In this document: piece by piece, positions 9,852-22,369 of the stretch
Layout: each line of letters begins with the position of its first letter
Position numbering within the stretch: the stretch's first letter is position 1
Source: Caenorhabditis remanei
Taxonomy: Eukaryota > Nematoda > Chromadorea > Rhabditida > Rhabditidae
DNA: 64,000 bases
Assembly (NCBI RefSeq): GCF_010183535.1
Contig: NC_071332.1
Span: 13,454,001-13,518,000, forward strand
Direction of reading: 5' to 3'
Translations under genes and position numbers: made by a program
Notes under the pieces: generated by a model
The model's input: the letters and a program-made list of their open reading frames with translations, nothing else
Told to the model about the DNA's origin: nothing
Database searches by the model: none

Positions 9852-11749
9852 ATGTTTCTTATCCTTCTATTTTCAACTATTTTGGCAGTCGCTTTGGTGC
9901 ATCAATGGAAGGCTAGAAAGCAGTTGCCAAGAGGTTGGTGGGCAAGGAAAAGACTCTATCCGTGTAGCTCCCAGGAAAATTCAGATTCTCTGAGAGCATT
10001 CATTATTGAACAAGCTCTGATCAAGAGCACAGTCATTGAATTCCATTCCAGGACCGTACCCTCTTCCACTCATTGGAAACCTACACCAACTTCTCTACTA
10101 CTGCTGGAAGAACGGAGGGATCGTCGAAGGTTACGCTGAGATTGAGAAGTCTTTCGGCAAAGTATACACTCTCTGGATCGGCCCCCTCCCAACTGTTTTC
10201 ATTTCTGACTATGAAGTGGCACATGAAACACATGTTAAGCGAGCAAATGTGTTCGGAACAAGATATGCTCCAGGACTCATGAATTATATCAGATTTGACA
10301 AAGGAGTTGTGGCGTCGAATGGAGAATTCTGGCAAGAGCACAGGAGATTTGCATTGACAACGTTGAGAAACTTCGGATTTGGAAGGAACATTATGGAGGA
10401 GAGAATCATGGATGAGTATAGACATAGGTAAGCTGAAAATAACATTCCAATTAGCAATATATGTTTTCAGGTTTGAAGAATTTTTATCAACTGGTAATAA
10501 CAACAAAGGAGGAAGTTTTTCGACGTGTGCGCGCTCGTTTTTTGATCTCCTCACTGGCAGTGTCATCAACAAAATCCTTATCAATGAGAGGTTTGAGCAG
10601 GTACATATTATTTCAGATTTCATACTTTTAATCCTTTCGACCTTCATGTTATGACGTTCAGGACGACGCTGACTTCGATAAGTTGAAGACCAATCTATCA
10701 AAAGGATTTGAGAATACTGGTTTCCTGGATATATTCTGTCCAGTGCACATTCTTCAATCCAAGTGGTTGAAATGGAGGCAAGATGCAATCTTTAAACCAT
10801 TCGATTGGGTTCTGGAATTGACAAAGAGAAATATTGCGAAAAGAGTGGCACAGATTGAGTCAGGAGAGCATGTGTTACACGATGAGCCAGATGACTTTTT
10901 GGATGCTTATCTGATGAAGAAGGAGAAAGATGAGAAGGATGGATTGGAGTCTACTTTTACGTGAGTCAGATTATATTATGACTCTTAGTCTACAGTACTC
11001 TTTCAGACTTGATAACCTTGCTGTCGACCTCTACGACCTTTGGTTGGCCGGACAGGAGACAACCTCAACTACCTTGACTTGGGCATGTGCTTGTCTTTTG
11101 AATTACCCTGACGTAGTTCTAAAAGCCCGAGAAGAATTGGAACACGTGACTGGAGGACATAGATCACTCTCTTTGAATGATAGGAAAGCAACACCATACC
11201 TGTCAGCAGTGATTAGTGTGAGTTGAGAACAATCTAATATGTTAAGAAGTCTCAAGTTTTTAAATAAAATTTTCGATAGGAAAGTTGATTTTCAGGAAGT
11301 CCAACGCATTGCTTCTATTCTCAATGTAAACCTTTTCCGGATTATTGAACAAGATACCGTAATCGACGGACAGCCTCTTCGAGCCGGTACTGCCGTCACT
11401 GCGCATATTGGAATGATCCATGTGGATGAGAATTTGTTCAAGAATCACACGGAGTTTGATCCGGAAAGATTTTTGAAGGAAGAGGGTCTTGACAAGAAAT
11501 TGATACCGTTTGGAATTGGAAAACGGGCATGTCTCGGAGAATCATTGGCTAAAGCAGAGCTCTATTTGGTAAGAGATTTAATACAACCGGTGAAATTTCA
11601 AAAATATTTATTTCCAGGTTCTCGGCAACATGCTTCTCGATTATAACCTTGAACCAGTTGGAGAAATCCCAACAATGAAAACAGTTACTCCGTTTGGACT
11701 TCTAAAAAGACCAGTGCAGTTCAGTGTAAAATTTGTCGCAGTAAAATAG
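9852..11749 (+). CDS. cytochrome P450 (nematode CYP33-like)
   Basis: Microsomal monooxygenase of 500 aa, the normal length. Exons are 9852-9933, 10052-10427, 10471-10600, 10662-10960, 11007-11217, 11296-11568 and 11618-11749, all in phase. Order: N-terminal membrane anchor (MFLILLFSTILAVAL); proline-rich hinge joined across intron 1 (LPRGPYPLPLIGN); oxygen-binding I-helix AGQETTS near 311-317; K-helix ExxR (EVQR, about 367-370) starting exon 6; PERF-type motif (FDPERF); heme-binding loop FGIGKRACLG with the thiolate Cys near 445. No damage is seen. It probably oxidises lipids or xenobiotics in the ER. The CYP33 assignment is by general resemblance only. GATA sites lie upstream. Confidence 0.92.
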
Positions 11750-11834
11750 TTTTTTAAATGTGTAATTTCGAGTTTTGTGTTTGTAAATATGAAGTTTTAA
11801 TTAAAGGAGAATGTTTTTTTTTTCACAATTCAAA

Positions 11835-13003
11835 TCAAAAGAAAGAATCTCGCTGAGTCGAAGAAACTTGAATACGGGTGACTGTCGAACAAGTTAGTAT
11901 GCCTGAAAGAGGAATATTTAAGAGTAGTGTTATAAGAACTCTGAACATCAAGGACGAACCTTTTATCCGATGTCTGAAGTCTTTGATACAGTACATGGCT
12001 ACCATCGGTTCCAAACATGGATATATAGATACAGTGATAGGTATAAAAATAGCAACTTGCTCAATTTGCAACCCAATCATTGGGAATAAAAACATACAGG
12101 AAACTGGAAAATACATGAAAATTGTTGGGATGATAGTTTGAACAACGAGAGTTCGAAACAGTTGATTTTGCAGTTCTTTAGATCCGTAACTAGTCAATCC
12201 AACCTTCTTGAGAGTCTTAAATGTACATGTTCCAAAATAAGAAAGACCAGAAAATGTGGAGCACATCAGACTGGACATAGTGAAGATACAGATGAAGGAT
12301 GGCCAGTGATACCTGCGAATTTCATTTTCAAAATAGTAATATTTTGCTCCAATGTATGAGAAATCAGTTGGACCAAGACAATATTCAATCTGGAATGCAG
12401 GAATAAATTCTTGGTTTTTCATATTGCTTGGTCCATTTATGAAATAGGTCAATAATGCCCAAATATTGAAGAATGACATGACATAGATTATATAGAATGG
12501 AGCTGTTTTTCGAGAAAATCTAGTGGAATTCAAAGGAGAAATGACAGAAGTGTAACGGTAGAAGAATTGTACGGATAAAAGAGAGAGCATCATGGCATAT
12601 GAAGAGCAGTAGAAAGCTGGAATTAGAAAATTCAGAAATATTAAACCTGAAAACAAAATTACTGATAAGCACGACACCAATCGGTTGGGATACTCCAGAA
12701 GTTTTCAAAATTGTGAAAATTGCAAAACTGGTCTCCGAGAGATGAATGTTCTTTAAAATTATGAAACACATGTATTTTCAAAGTCATCATTCTCAAACTA
12801 ACCGGCTTGCACCAAAAGTTCAGACAAGAGTAGAAAATACCACTTGCCGAAAATGATATCATCAGATACTTATAGTTCCCGAATGTTGCCTTCGGCTTCT
12901 CCAAAATAAAATAAATCAAAATGAAATGTGACGAGACAGACAAGAAAAATCCAACGAACTCCACCCAAAAAGTGATTTCGAGCCATTTTGAAGAGGAACA
13001 CAT
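11835..13003 (-). CDS. Str-superfamily seven-transmembrane chemoreceptor
   Basis: Paralogue of the receptor at 7661-9453, on the opposite strand beyond the P450; 337 aa. Exons are 13003-12803, 12750-12663, 12616-11960 and 11902-11835. The 88-nt second exon is conserved. The acceptor before CTTTCTACTG at 12616 was chosen because the alternative would leave a 15-nt intron. Marks are KWLEITFWVE, FGNYKYLM, YRYTSVI, QLFRTLVVQTIIPT and YPCLEPMVAM. The coding sequence looks intact. Presumed membrane chemoreceptor, ligand unknown. Confidence 0.87.
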
Positions 13004-13443
13004 TTTTCGTTAAATTCACCAAAAGTGAAAGATCTGCTTCATGTAGTGTTACGTGATATCACAAAACTCAACTCAACTTTCATAATTTCCCACGTCTATG
13101 CTTGGTCATCCGGTTCGTTGACTTCCTCACTTTTAGTGAGTGGAGTATGTATGTTTCTTGATTCTCTTCAAAGCGAAGAATGGAAAAATTTCACGCTTTC
13201 TAGAAGGGAAGACGAAAACTCAAAGTTCAGAACTAAACTACGCAATGATTCGGTCTGAGATATGGAATATTTTGGATTTTGGTGTGAACAAATTTCAGTT
13301 GTATATAATTTCAGGGAAAAAAAGAGAAATATTGAAGAAAATTCTTTATTTCAAGTTGGTCATTCAAAAAACAAGAATTCTCGTTGTCGTCGTCGTCTTG
13401 TCACCATTTTCTCATCTGTGTATCTATCTGCATTCCGGCGGTT
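13004..13443. other. intergenic, no gene seen
   Basis: About 440 bp upstream of the Str receptor and downstream of the ShKT gene, both on the minus strand. Open frames on the plus strand here have no domain content and are not supported. Confidence 0.5.
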
Positions 13444-14268
13444 CTAACAGATTCTGCACGTTGTCGCACAGTACTGTCTTCTCTGTGCAAGCGTGTAGAA
13501 TGTGTTTGTACAGAATCCATTAGCAGCCCATGCGGAACAAGCGGTACTTGAATCTCCAACAAATCTTGTGCAACTTGTTCCGGTGCCACTGGAAGCCGCA
13601 GTAGTGGATGCACATCGGTTGCAAGTTCTCTGACAATAAGTATTCACAAAGTCTTGCATTCCAACAGCGTTACAGACGGAGAGATCATTTGCACAGTCCA
13701 TGACACCATCCACACATCCTCCAGAATTACAGAATCCGCATGCAGATGGACAATCCTCGGCAATGATAGTACGCCATTGAGTGGAACGACATTGTGCGGC
13801 AGTGATGGTAGCGCAGTTGAGACGAGGGACTGAAAATGGACTCGTTTTGATGAGATGTTTTACAGAAGAATCCCTTACACTGAACATTTCTGCAATTATA
13901 ATCACTAGTCAGACAACAGAAACCACAAGTCTTTGGGCATGTACTTATTGCGGCACGGACCATGTCGGGATTTGCTGCTCCTGCTTCTCCGGCTGTGTTG
14001 TAACAATTGAATGGTCTTCCAGCATTTCCACCAGCAACTGGATATAAAACTTCAGCTGCGTCATCGGCAGGTAGGTACAAGGCCTGGCAAGATGTATCTG
14101 ATATGGTGTTATCGCAGACGACGGCACTTGGAGAGTAGACAAACTGAAATACCGATGAATTTGATTTGATCTCTGTGCTATGAATCATTATCAGAATTCA
14201 ACTCACCTCAGTGGTATAAGTAGTGCAATTGAATTCATCTATGATTTCAGCCACGGCAGATACTGCGA
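13444..14268 (-). pseudogene. multi-ShKT-domain secreted protein, split by Maverick insertion
   Basis: Main body of a small secreted Cys-rich protein gene. Exons are 14268-14207 (interrupted first exon), 14143-13879 and 13829-13444, with a TAG at 13444-13446. Four repeats end in the ShKT signature C-x3-C-x2-C: CPKTCGFC, CPSACGFC, CQRTCNRC and CATTCRIC. ShKT modules fold as small disulfide-linked domains and in nematodes occur in many secreted proteins and enzymes; there is no evidence that this one is a toxin. The first exon is cut at 14268 by the Maverick. Its start codon and first part of the signal peptide lie at 33005-33035, beyond the element. With one CTGCGA copy removed, the flanks read in frame as a 245-residue protein. 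This allele should be disrupted unless the 18.7 kb is spliced or excised. Confidence 0.85.
14263..14268. repeat. Maverick target-site duplication, left copy (CTGCGA)
   Basis: Six bases immediately before the element, identical to 33005-33010. A 6-bp duplication is the Maverick/Polinton standard. Confidence 0.9.
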
Positions 14269-15078
14269 AGAGAGGTAGGGATGGGGGCTTAGAAACACAC
14301 AACTGAGGGGAGTCACGGGGGTGTCAGTGTAGGAGGGGAGGAGCGTGGGTGATACCAGCGTAGGGTCATCTGAACGGTGGTAATGGAAGATGTGAAGCGG
14401 TTGTTCACGGCTTTGCAATGGGTTACCAACTATGAATAAACGAAAATTTGTTGTAGAAACCAAAGTCTACGTAGATGTGTCTTAACAATACATGATTCTC
14501 TGATTAGCGTTATCACCGATGTAAACTTTGTGAGTGCATACCGGCAGTTTGTTGCTTCAAGCAAATCACTTTACATACCGCAAGGTTTCAAGTTATGGGG
14601 TGTGGGAATATTTTCGCATCTCTAAAAATTCTGAAACGACGCACGACTATGTTCTTGAGTTTATGCTCTCTCAAAGTCATGTATCTTATGCGTCATGTGA
14701 ATTTCATTCCATATTCATTACGTCATTGTTCCGAGAAATTTCCTCAACTTTCGTTCGACACCAATTGATTCAGGTTAGCGACATTGTATACATCTACAAA
14801 AATTGGACAACGAACACTGCAATCAATTCGCTTAGTGACCAACGAAACAATTTACTCAGGTGCATGCAAAATTTGCTCCGCAATTCATCTACAGTTCTAG
14901 AAATTTAAGAAGTAGTGATGAGGATGCTACATCAACAATGCAACACAAGACAAACAGTCACACTTCTTCATTTCTCATAATTTTGGAAAACACGAACCAA
15001 CATCATTGTTTCAAAGATGACGTGAACAAAGTACACAAGAAGTTTAGAAATAGAGGACAGGAACAAAAATTATCAGAT
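14269..15078. other. Maverick left terminal non-coding region
   Basis: Terminal 810 bp of the left arm. It has open frames up to 124 codons but no recognisable domain. As the end of a protein-primed element it may include the replication origin and terminal-protein attachment end. I see no sequence that proves this. Confidence 0.45.
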
Positions 15079-15638
15079 TCACAGATTGAGTTCCTTCTTG
15101 AGTGACGGGCAATCGTGTTGGAAGAACTTCATGTTTTTCTGAGAAATTAGATGAGAGCGGCAGACGGAACACAAAGCAAGAGCTGAAATTTGGAAATTGA
15201 AACTTTTGAAATTTTGATACAAGTAAACTCACGAATCTGGATCATTCCATCTTCAATCTTGGAAGTTTCGCGGGTTGAGTTGAACTTCTTGCATGGAGTA
15301 CACATGTGAACAATAAGTGGGTCCAAACCTTTGAAAAGACGTTCAGGCATAACATTGGCTTTGGCCTCGGTAGGAATAATGGATTCAGCAGCTTTCTCAT
15401 ACAACCACTATAAACAGAATCATTTTGAGTTTTCAACAAATTCAGGTCAACTCACACGCTTAGCACCAGGGTTTTCACCTTCAGCGGTAACGACCTTCTT
15501 TTTCGGAATCTTCTTCTTCTTCTTCTTCATCGGTACATGGTTAACCTCTTTGCCATCTTCAGAACATGGACCTTTCTCGCGTTGACAGTTCATCTTGGGT
15601 TTAGTAGGAGTACCATAATCGGGGTGAACACCAGACAT
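15079..15638 (-). CDS. Maverick small basic CxxC protein (left copy)
   Basis: 153 aa. Exons are 15638-15456, 15407-15233 and 15182-15079, read towards the element end. A Lys-rich run (MKKKKKKIPKKK) near residue 40-50 suggests nucleic-acid binding or a nuclear localisation signal. It is followed by paired cysteines (CTPC, CSVC, then HDC), which could bind one zinc ion. There is no signal peptide. I do not recognise it among the conserved Maverick proteins. An accessory DNA-binding or regulatory role is a guess. The copy at 31635-32194 translates identically. Confidence 0.6.
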
Positions 15639-15914
15639 TCTCTAAAAATCATAAGAAATTTGGAGCGAATAATTTATCGAGGAGAGGAAGCATAACAGGG
15701 GATGCGAATAAAAGTCGGAAAAGTGAAGGTGGAAATGAGAAAGTGATGAGTACATCGCGCTTAAATAGGTGTCTGAAAAACATGAGTCATCAGCAAAAAG
15801 GGGTAGGTCAAGTTGAAAAACTTAATTAAGCGAGGTGCAGGTGAAGCATGAATCATCACCAGTAGGTGAAAATCTTGCACGGAGTAGACGACTGGAGGAC
15901 AATGAGCAAACAAA

Positions 15915-16826
15915 CTAGGGTTTTGGTTGAATGTGGATAATGGGCATGGAACCCTTGGCAAAGTTGAAAACGTAGGCTTCAGGCTTCTTTTCAGGCTTTT
16001 GAGTTGATGGGGATGTATAAAAGTACTGATCCAGACCATTTGAAGAAACCTGAACGATTTTGGAATTTTTCAACTATCAAGTGTTTGTAATCCTCACCAC
16101 TCCAATTTGATCTTGGGGACTAGGTTGATATACATATCCTGAGCTTACTTCATTACTCACGACAGGTTTTTGAATACCCATTGTGTTTTCGAAATGAGCA
16201 GCTACGATAACAACGAGATCACCACACTTGCTAGAGAGATGGTTGATGCGACAGTGGAGCAGTAGGAGTTGAGAAGGAATAAAGAGCCAGACGAAGTCAA
16301 ATAGTTTTTCAATATAGTCCAAGGAACTAAGTCACGAAGGAGAGTGTGCGCTAAAGTTCTCAAAAATGGATCACCAATGCTTGATCGTCCTCGTGCATTA
16401 GGCAGACATTTTGCCCTATCGAAATCAGGTTTGCAGAATTGCAAAGGCAGCTTACGCGGTCGGAAGCAACGATGTCCTGAAAAATACATTATAAATTCAA
16501 GAATCGTGGATTTCACGTAATTCTTCTCTATATCTGAACGAGCGGTTAATGAACGCTTAACGAACTGTACTGAACAAAAAATAGCAATATTGTGCAGAGC
16601 ACCCTATGCATCCTGTGTGATCACGAAGAGAACCTTCACAAATTTGGAAATGTGAATAATTCTGGGTTACCTTAGCAAGGACAGAAAACCACCTGAAACG
16701 TGGAGAACTGAGCATTCTCACCCAGAACAGAAAATCAGACTTATCCATACGAAAACTGTGTGAAACAATGAAATGAACACCAAACACAAAAATCGTAACG
16801 CAAAACCATTTGGTTTGATGACTCAT
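15915..16826 (-). CDS. Maverick small putative secreted protein (left copy)
   Basis: About 190 aa. Exons are 16826-16634, 16476-16336, 16201-16098 and 16049-15915. These borders give consistent phase, but exon 2-3 splicing is the least certain. A hydrophobic N-terminus (FCVTIFVFGVHFIVS) looks like a signal peptide or anchor. The middle has four spaced Cys within about 35 residues (QICEGHRCF ... LQFCKP ... AKCLP). The C-terminus is Pro/Lys-rich (STQKPEKKPE). No family recognised. It shares an upstream region with the divergent pPolB, and its start codon overlaps a TGACTCA site. Confidence 0.5.
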
Positions 16827-17027
16827 CAGAATCGAAAGTTTGAAACCCTGAAAGTGACCTGTCGCAATGACTCATCAAGAATGACTCATCAAGAATGACT
16901 CATCAAGGATGACTCATCAATGATGACTCACTGTTTCAAGGTTCAGCATATATCGGGCAGAGCAAGGAATTCTTCATATTCCGTGGAAACCATCCAAGTT
17001 TCACTGAGGAAAGACGGAAATGAGTCA
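16819..17027. promoter_or_regulatory. cluster of seven TGACTCA (AP-1-type) sites, left arm
   Basis: TGACTCA occurs at 16819, 16868, 16882, 16896, 16910 and 16924, with TGAGTCA (its complement) at 17021. Five of them are spaced exactly 14 bp apart. TGACTCA is the consensus for Jun/Fos-type bZIP factors. The cluster lies between divergent Maverick genes, so it may act as an enhancer for both. The mirrored copy is at 30246-30454. Confidence 0.65.
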
Positions 17028-17172
17028 TCACACTATGACACAAACAACCACTTTTCAACAGATTTCCGATGGGTCAATGAAAAATGGAGAAATGTGAGCT
17101 ATAAGAACAGATAATGGTGCAAACTGACAAATCCTGGGGAGTAATTGAACACAACAGACGAGAATGAAGGGG

Positions 17173-17180
17173 TATATAAG
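17173..17180 (+). promoter_or_regulatory. TATA-like box upstream of left pPolB
   Basis: TATATAAG lies 190 bp before the pPolB start codon; the mirror is at 30093-30100. A plausible core promoter, not proved. Confidence 0.4.
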
Positions 17181-17262
17181 GCAATCAACGCAATTCCACA
17201 AGCCATATCACACTTCACTCCGAAGTGAACGTCATTGATTTTCTTGACGCGATTTACCTTTA

Positions 17263-17345
17263 TCAATTTCATCATCATCATCATCATCATCAATCCCAAC
17301 CCTGTCTTGACTTCCATCATCACCATCAATCCCAACATTGTCTTG
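17263..17345 (+). repeat. ATC-rich simple repeat in pPolB leader
   Basis: A run of ATC/CATCAT triplets with two copies of a CAATCCCAAC...TGTCTTGA unit, just before the pPolB start. The mirror lies at about 29928-30010. Confidence 0.7.
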
Positions 17346-17370
17346 ATTTTCAAGAAGATCTACAACCATA

Positions 17371-20300
17371 ATGGTAGAAAACTTTGAAGAGGTAAGTCTT
17401 GAAGTTTGTGGTACCGTTACTAACAGCAATTTTTACCAGGAGCAAGTTGGTGGAGCAAAGGTCCGTGTTTTGGGAGTCCACGAAAAGACCCCCAAGGGTC
17501 ATTTTGAAGGTCGAATCATTTCACGCACGCTAGGCTTGGAACTTCCTGACTCTATGACAACTGATCCACGAGGTCCTGAAATGTTTGCTGAAACTTTGAT
17601 AGAACTCGCTCATCGCTATGACCCATTCAATAACCCCCGCACAAAAGTGGGTATTGTATTTGAATCAAGCGAGATTCCTGAAAGCGTCGGTTTGTGCTAT
17701 CAACCGATTGATCGGATCAAGGCTGAACACATTGTTCAAAGTCTTGCTCTTCAGTCACAGTCAAACAAGTCTGTCTTGGAACTTGAAACTCCAAAAATCA
17801 ATGCCAGATTTACATATATCAATCCACCAGTTGGTAGCGGTAAACGTCGCTTTGACACTGGCGAAATCCTAGAACTCACTGTATTTGAAAAACGACGAAA
17901 ATCGAGTGAATTGGAGATTGAGATGAACGAGGAATTACCCAAAGTCAAACTACGCAGATCCAACATCATGCCGAACGAAGGTAAAACTCTATGAACCACG
18001 TTGTTCAAGTCAATATCATCATTTTGAACATTTTTCAGTAATCGAAGATTGTCTGGTTCATGCACTGTACCAGACATTGATGTACTACAATTGGAAAATC
18101 TGTAGAACACAGGAAAGCCAGAACAAGTATCGCAATGCACTGAGAAAGACGTTCAAGCGACCACACATTTGCCAAGAAGTTTACGAAGCTGTGAAAGCTA
18201 TGAAGGAGGTAAGATTTGGATCAAATTCAGCAACTAAACTTCAGAAAACTTGCAGAAAGCAGGTGTTTCGAAATCGTCAAACTTCTGTAGGATGGATGTT
18301 GAGCGTTTTCAAAACACAGTTTTTGCCGGAACACATCAGCTTATTGTATTTGTGAAAAACTCCACCATACCCTTCTACTCAGGACCATACGTTGGTGACA
18401 AAAAACAACTGGCCCTGTACTTGGACGATGGACACTATAGAGGTGTCAGAAGTATTTGTGCACTACTCCGGACCGATTACTATTGTGCTCTCTGCAATAG
18501 AGGCTACCGCAATACTGTATTGCACTATAAATGCCCACTGGTTCACCGTTTATGCGGTCAACGTCATTGTCCAGTTACAGAGAGTGATCAACCAACTCGA
18601 TGCAAGACATGCACCGTGTTATTCAAATCTCAAACCTGCTATGAAAATCATATCAAAAAAGGTAGGTGCTTGGTTGTAGGAAAGCTCCAGCTCAAAATCA
18701 CTTCTTTCAGGTCCAAAGAATGGCAAAAGTCGATGTGATTATACGACAGTGTGTAAGAAATGCGAGGACGTCTACTACACGAACAAAGGCAATCGGCACA
18801 AGTGCGGGCAGAAATGGTGTTATCGCTGCAATTGCCAAAGAATTACGCCGCACAATTGCTTGATGCCCATTTCAAAGAAAAATGAGAAAAAGTTGACACG
18901 ACGTCGTGTATATTTCGACATTGAGGTTTACATTTCACCAAAATTAAGTTCACACTCTAAAAATTTCAGAGCAGAGCCGACGAATCAACTGGACAGCAAC
19001 ACCCTGTCTTGTTCGTGGCGCTCCGTTGTTGTCCAGAGTGCACAACTTTTATTCCAAATGACATGGAACAAGCAAGAAACATGATGTGCTTGAAATGTGC
19101 ACCTGATGGTCGATTGAAGGTCATTGAATGTATCACCATCGAGAATCAAAACGTGGATGTTGGAAGTGAGATGACAAAGTGGCTGTTTGCTGATCACCAC
19201 CGAGGAGCGGTTGTCGTGGCACATAATGCATCTGGGTAAATTTTGATGTTGGTTATAATTACAAAGATGTGGTATATTTCAGGTACGATGGTCAATTCAT
19301 TCTTGAGAATTTGATTGCCAGCAACAAAGCTTCACCCAAACTTGTCATGGATGGAACCAAACTGATTTTCATGGAACACAATGGAGTAAAACTTCTTGAC
19401 TCAATTCGATACCTGTCAATGAGTCTGAGCTCACTTGGAAAGACGTTCAACGTGGATTCCGTCAAGGGGTATGACAGTGTGAGACCAGAGTGAAGTTATT
19501 CTTGAAATTTACAGGGATTTTCCGGTGTTGTTCATCAAACCCGAAAACTACACTTATGTGGGACCGCTTCCTGAAGATTGTCACTACGCTATGGACAACA
19601 AATCGTCTGCGGTCAAAGAGCAACTTTCAACATTTTTGAGTGCACAAAGGGATGAAGGCAAAATTTTCAACTTTGTCGAAGAGATTTTCAAGTATTGCTA
19701 CAACGACGTATACATTCTGGCAACTTCAATGGGACTCTTCGAGACGGAATTTGAAAAAATCACCAACGTTTGTCTTCTGGAGGTAAGTTTCCGTAAAAAT
19801 TGTACCACGCAAACACTTTCAGGAGTCTACGACTGCGGCATCAGCAGCTGCTCTTGTGTTTCGTCGAAATCATTTGGATTCAGAAAAGCCGATTGTCTTG
19901 GATGTGAAACCGTCAGTATCAATGAATGCATCAGAAGTCAGTCAAAAATATTTGGCGTGGTTCGCTTCGAAAGAGGATGTGCAGCTGAACATGTCAACCA
20001 CGTATGGTGAAGAAAAGGTGAGTGAAGCACACAGGCTCACAGACGATAATGCAAAATTTTCAGATTGGGAGGTACCGAGTGGATGGTTTTGTACATCCAT
20101 GTCCAAAATATCCTCAAGGACTCATCGTTGAGTTTTTCGTAAGTGAACACAGCTACGAGATTCCTAAATAATCACAATTGCAGGGCTGCTACTGGCATGC
20201 ACACGAGTGCACTTATTCAGAAGAATCCATGATAGGTTGTGAAAGTGCCAAAGAAATTCGCCTGAAAGATGAGGAACGTTTGAATGCCTTACGTGAATTT

Positions 20301-22163
20301 CACCCAGTCAAAGTTGTATGGGAATGTGAAGTGAAGAAGCAGCTTTTGAGAAATCCTGAGATGGCCGCATTTTTTCGAGACTATGAAGCTGTGGTAAGAT
20401 TTCAATGCATACACCATCTGCACATAAATGAATTTAGGGACTTCTACACTGTGACAGGGCACTGACAGGTGGCAGAACCGAAGTTTTTCGACTATACGCC
20501 AACAATGAGGGTAAAACACTACGATATGCAGACGTAGTCAGGTGATTTCCGGCTCTACTTTCATCAAAAACTATAGTCTTTTCAGTCTCTATCCTACGGT
20601 GATGAAACACGATCCATTTCCTATTGGTGCACCTGAAAATGTACCTAAAAGCTCCATGGAAGTACCAATGAAGAAACCAACCGATTTGACATTTCGCGGG
20701 TTTTTGAGCTGCAAAGTCTTACCACCACGACATCTGAAGCTACCAGTGTTACCAATCAAGGACAACGGAAAGCTCCTGTTTGGTCTTTGTAAAAGTTTGT
20801 CACGGAAAAAGTCAACATAGAAACCTCATCAGTTTTTCAGAATGCTGTAGAGACTCAAATCAACATGATTGTGAACACTCGGACAATGATCGTTTGTTCA
20901 GCGGAACGTTTACTACAGTGGAACTCCAGAAAGCATTGAGCTTAGGCTACCAAATTACAGAAGTGTTCCATGTGAAGACAGGTATTTGGGGGATTCATGT
21001 AATTTTATTTTTGCAGGGTGTCAAGTATGAAAACTGGGTGCAAAACGATGAAAGTGGTCGTGGAGGACTATTCACCTCGTACATCAACCAAATGATGGAG
21101 GAAAAAATTGTGAGTGAGACTGTGCTGGGTGCCTAATTTATTCAGCCGTTTTCAGTATAGCACAGGATGGCCAGCAAATGTCATCACAGATGCTCAAAAA
21201 GACGCGTACTGCAAAGCATACTTTGACAAGGAACAAATTCATCTCACGGACTACTCACGGTTTTCAAAAAATCCAGGGAAGAGAGCTGTTGCCAAGTTGA
21301 TGTTGAACTCACTGGTATGGTTTTCAATGTTCTCACTGTAGATAAACCAATTTTTTTCAGTGGGGCAAATTTGCACAGCGAGTGGATCGTGAAACGACTT
21401 GCATAGTGACAGACCCAACGGTTTTCTGGAACATTTTCTATGACACAACAATCGTCATTTCGGATGTACTATGCGTGAATGATGCTCTGATCATCAAATA
21501 CAGGAAACAGGCAGAAACTCTTGAAAGTTTCAAAACCAGTGCAATGCAACTTGCTGCACTCACTACGTCTTATGCTCGTCTTCGACTCTACCGCTTCATG
21601 GAGATGGTTGGTGCGGAAAACATCATGTACACAGGTATTTTCCAGTCAGTGGTCAATTTTTCGCACTCAAAATTTACAGATACGGACTCAATCATTTATG
21701 CTGTACCCGAAGGATCAAATGACCCATTGCGTGGAGAAATCGGACCTTATCTCGGACAGCTTACTGACGAATTGGATGGAGCAATGACAGAATTTGTAAC
21801 CCTAGGTCCCAAAACGTATTGCTACAAGGAGGTGTCAGCCGATGAATCCCTGAAGGTGAGTGGTATAAACAAGTTTAATGCGATAGATTACCAAATTTTC
21901 AGGTCGTTCGAAAAGCAAAAGGCATCACAGTCAATTCCGTCGTCAAAAACCTAATGTCTTTTGATCTGATGAAAAACATGGTGGATGAAGTTCTGCAGGA
22001 TGTATATCAACGAACCCGAGTTCAATTTCCGCAACACGTCATGTATCGCGATGCATATCACCACGTCTACAGCAAAAAGATTTTCAAAAAATTCCAGTTC
22101 ACGTTCAACAAGAGACGCATCGTTTCCGATGGATCTACACTCCCATATGGATTTTGTGCCTGA
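17371..22163 (+). CDS. Maverick protein-primed DNA polymerase B (left copy)
   Basis: Family B polymerase of the protein-primed type (DNA_pol_B_2), which copies linear DNA from a terminal protein. Nineteen exons join without a stop to about 1319 aa: 17371-17391, 17440-17980, 18039-18208, 18256-18661, 18711-18925, 18970-19235, 19283-19468, 19515-19782, 19823-20017, 20064-20138, 20184-20393, 20438-20541, 20586-20794, 20841-20971, 21017-21109, 21156-21314, 21361-21634, 21680-21855 and 21903-22163. Exonuclease motifs FDIE (near 450) and HNASGYDGQ (near 540) are present, as are polymerase motifs SLYPTVM (near 886), LNSLWGKF (near 1083) and YTDTDS (near 1175). Cys/His clusters lie between about 330 and 440. 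All catalytic motifs look intact. It faces the palindrome centre. Confidence 0.92.
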
Positions 22164-22369
22164 ACTTATGAAATTGTCTTTGCCCACATATAAATAATTG
22201 TCGTTGCTCACATATAAATAATTGTCGATGCCCACCTATAACCTATAAATAATTGTGAACCATGTGCTTCTACAAGTTTTCAGACAGAATTTGCTGTGAC
22301 CAAGTTTTGAGCGTGAAGTATATCTGTAACCAAGTTATGAGTCTGAAGTAGTTTTGATATGGGGAAATT

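Noticed and set aside
14534..15105. Additional Maverick gene in the terminal region (124- and 81-codon frames)
   Set aside because: No domain, no signal, no convincing splice partners; kept as terminal non-coding DNA.
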